Assembly (NCBI GenBank): GCA_031383555.1
Contig: JANMZR010000211.1
Span: 1 to 6,178, forward strand
Direction of reading: 5' to 3'
Source: JANMZR01 sp031383555
GTDB taxonomy: Bacteria; Bacteroidota; Bacteroidia; Cytophagales; Spirosomataceae
Length of the DNA stretch: 6,178 nucleotides
In this document: positions 6,091 through 6,178 of the stretch, piece after piece
How positions within the stretch are numbered: position 1 is the first letter of the stretch
Layout: each line of letters begins with the position of its first letter
Position numbers and translations under genes: made by a program
The notes under the pieces: generated by a model
Database searches by the model: none
The model's input: only the letters and a program-made list of their open reading frames with translations
What the model was told of the DNA's origin: nothing

Positions 6091-6178
6091 AGTTTAGTTT
6101 TTTCATTAATTTGAATGGAACAAAATTGAATTTATATTGTAATAATTAAAAAAATATCGAGGTGAAATGCATAAAATA

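Noticed and set aside
1..6178. CRISPR array, tRNA or rRNA gene, transposase
   Set aside because: No regularly spaced repeats, no GC-rich cloverleaf or rRNA-like sequence, and no transposase motifs on either strand.

Overview
This 6.2 kb window is AT-rich chromosomal DNA from a member of the Bacteroidota. Three things point there: a secreted protein with a C-terminal type IX secretion (Por) sorting domain of the 'YPNPV...' type, a lipocalin-like YceI protein and a DUF1566 surface-type protein of the kinds common in this phylum, and start codons preceded by A/T-rich sequence with no clear Shine-Dalgarno motif. I cannot name a genus. No RNA gene, transposase, CRISPR array or phage module is visible.

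Layout. Positions 1-100 are a GC-rich, self-complementary element that contrasts sharply with its surroundings and looks like a dispersed intergenic repeat. A minus-strand gene (208-1143) encodes a membrane-anchored coiled-coil protein with a C-terminal beta-rich domain. A 231 bp divergent intergenic region separates it from plus-strand yggS (1375-2049), the PLP-homeostasis protein, followed by a secreted YceI-like protein (2187-2738). From 6090 back to 2880 four genes lie on the minus strand. In transcription order they are a secreted DUF1566 protein (5356-6090), a T9SS cargo protein (3826-5259), a small three-helix membrane protein (3432-3716) and a DUF3592-type membrane protein (2880-3311). 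The gaps of 96-120 bp between these four suggest separate units rather than one tight operon. The DUF3592 gene and yceI are convergent.

Function. Only yggS has a well-defined general role, buffering and delivering pyridoxal phosphate. The two largest minus-strand genes encode envelope or extracellular proteins with signal peptides. The others are membrane or periplasmic proteins of unknown role. I see no coherent multi-gene system joining them. The more interesting details are small: the GC-rich inverted-repeat element, a G8 tract inside the coiled-coil gene, an in-frame 14 bp tandem repeat in the T9SS gene, a signature change in YggS, and hairpins that contain the stop codon at several gene ends.
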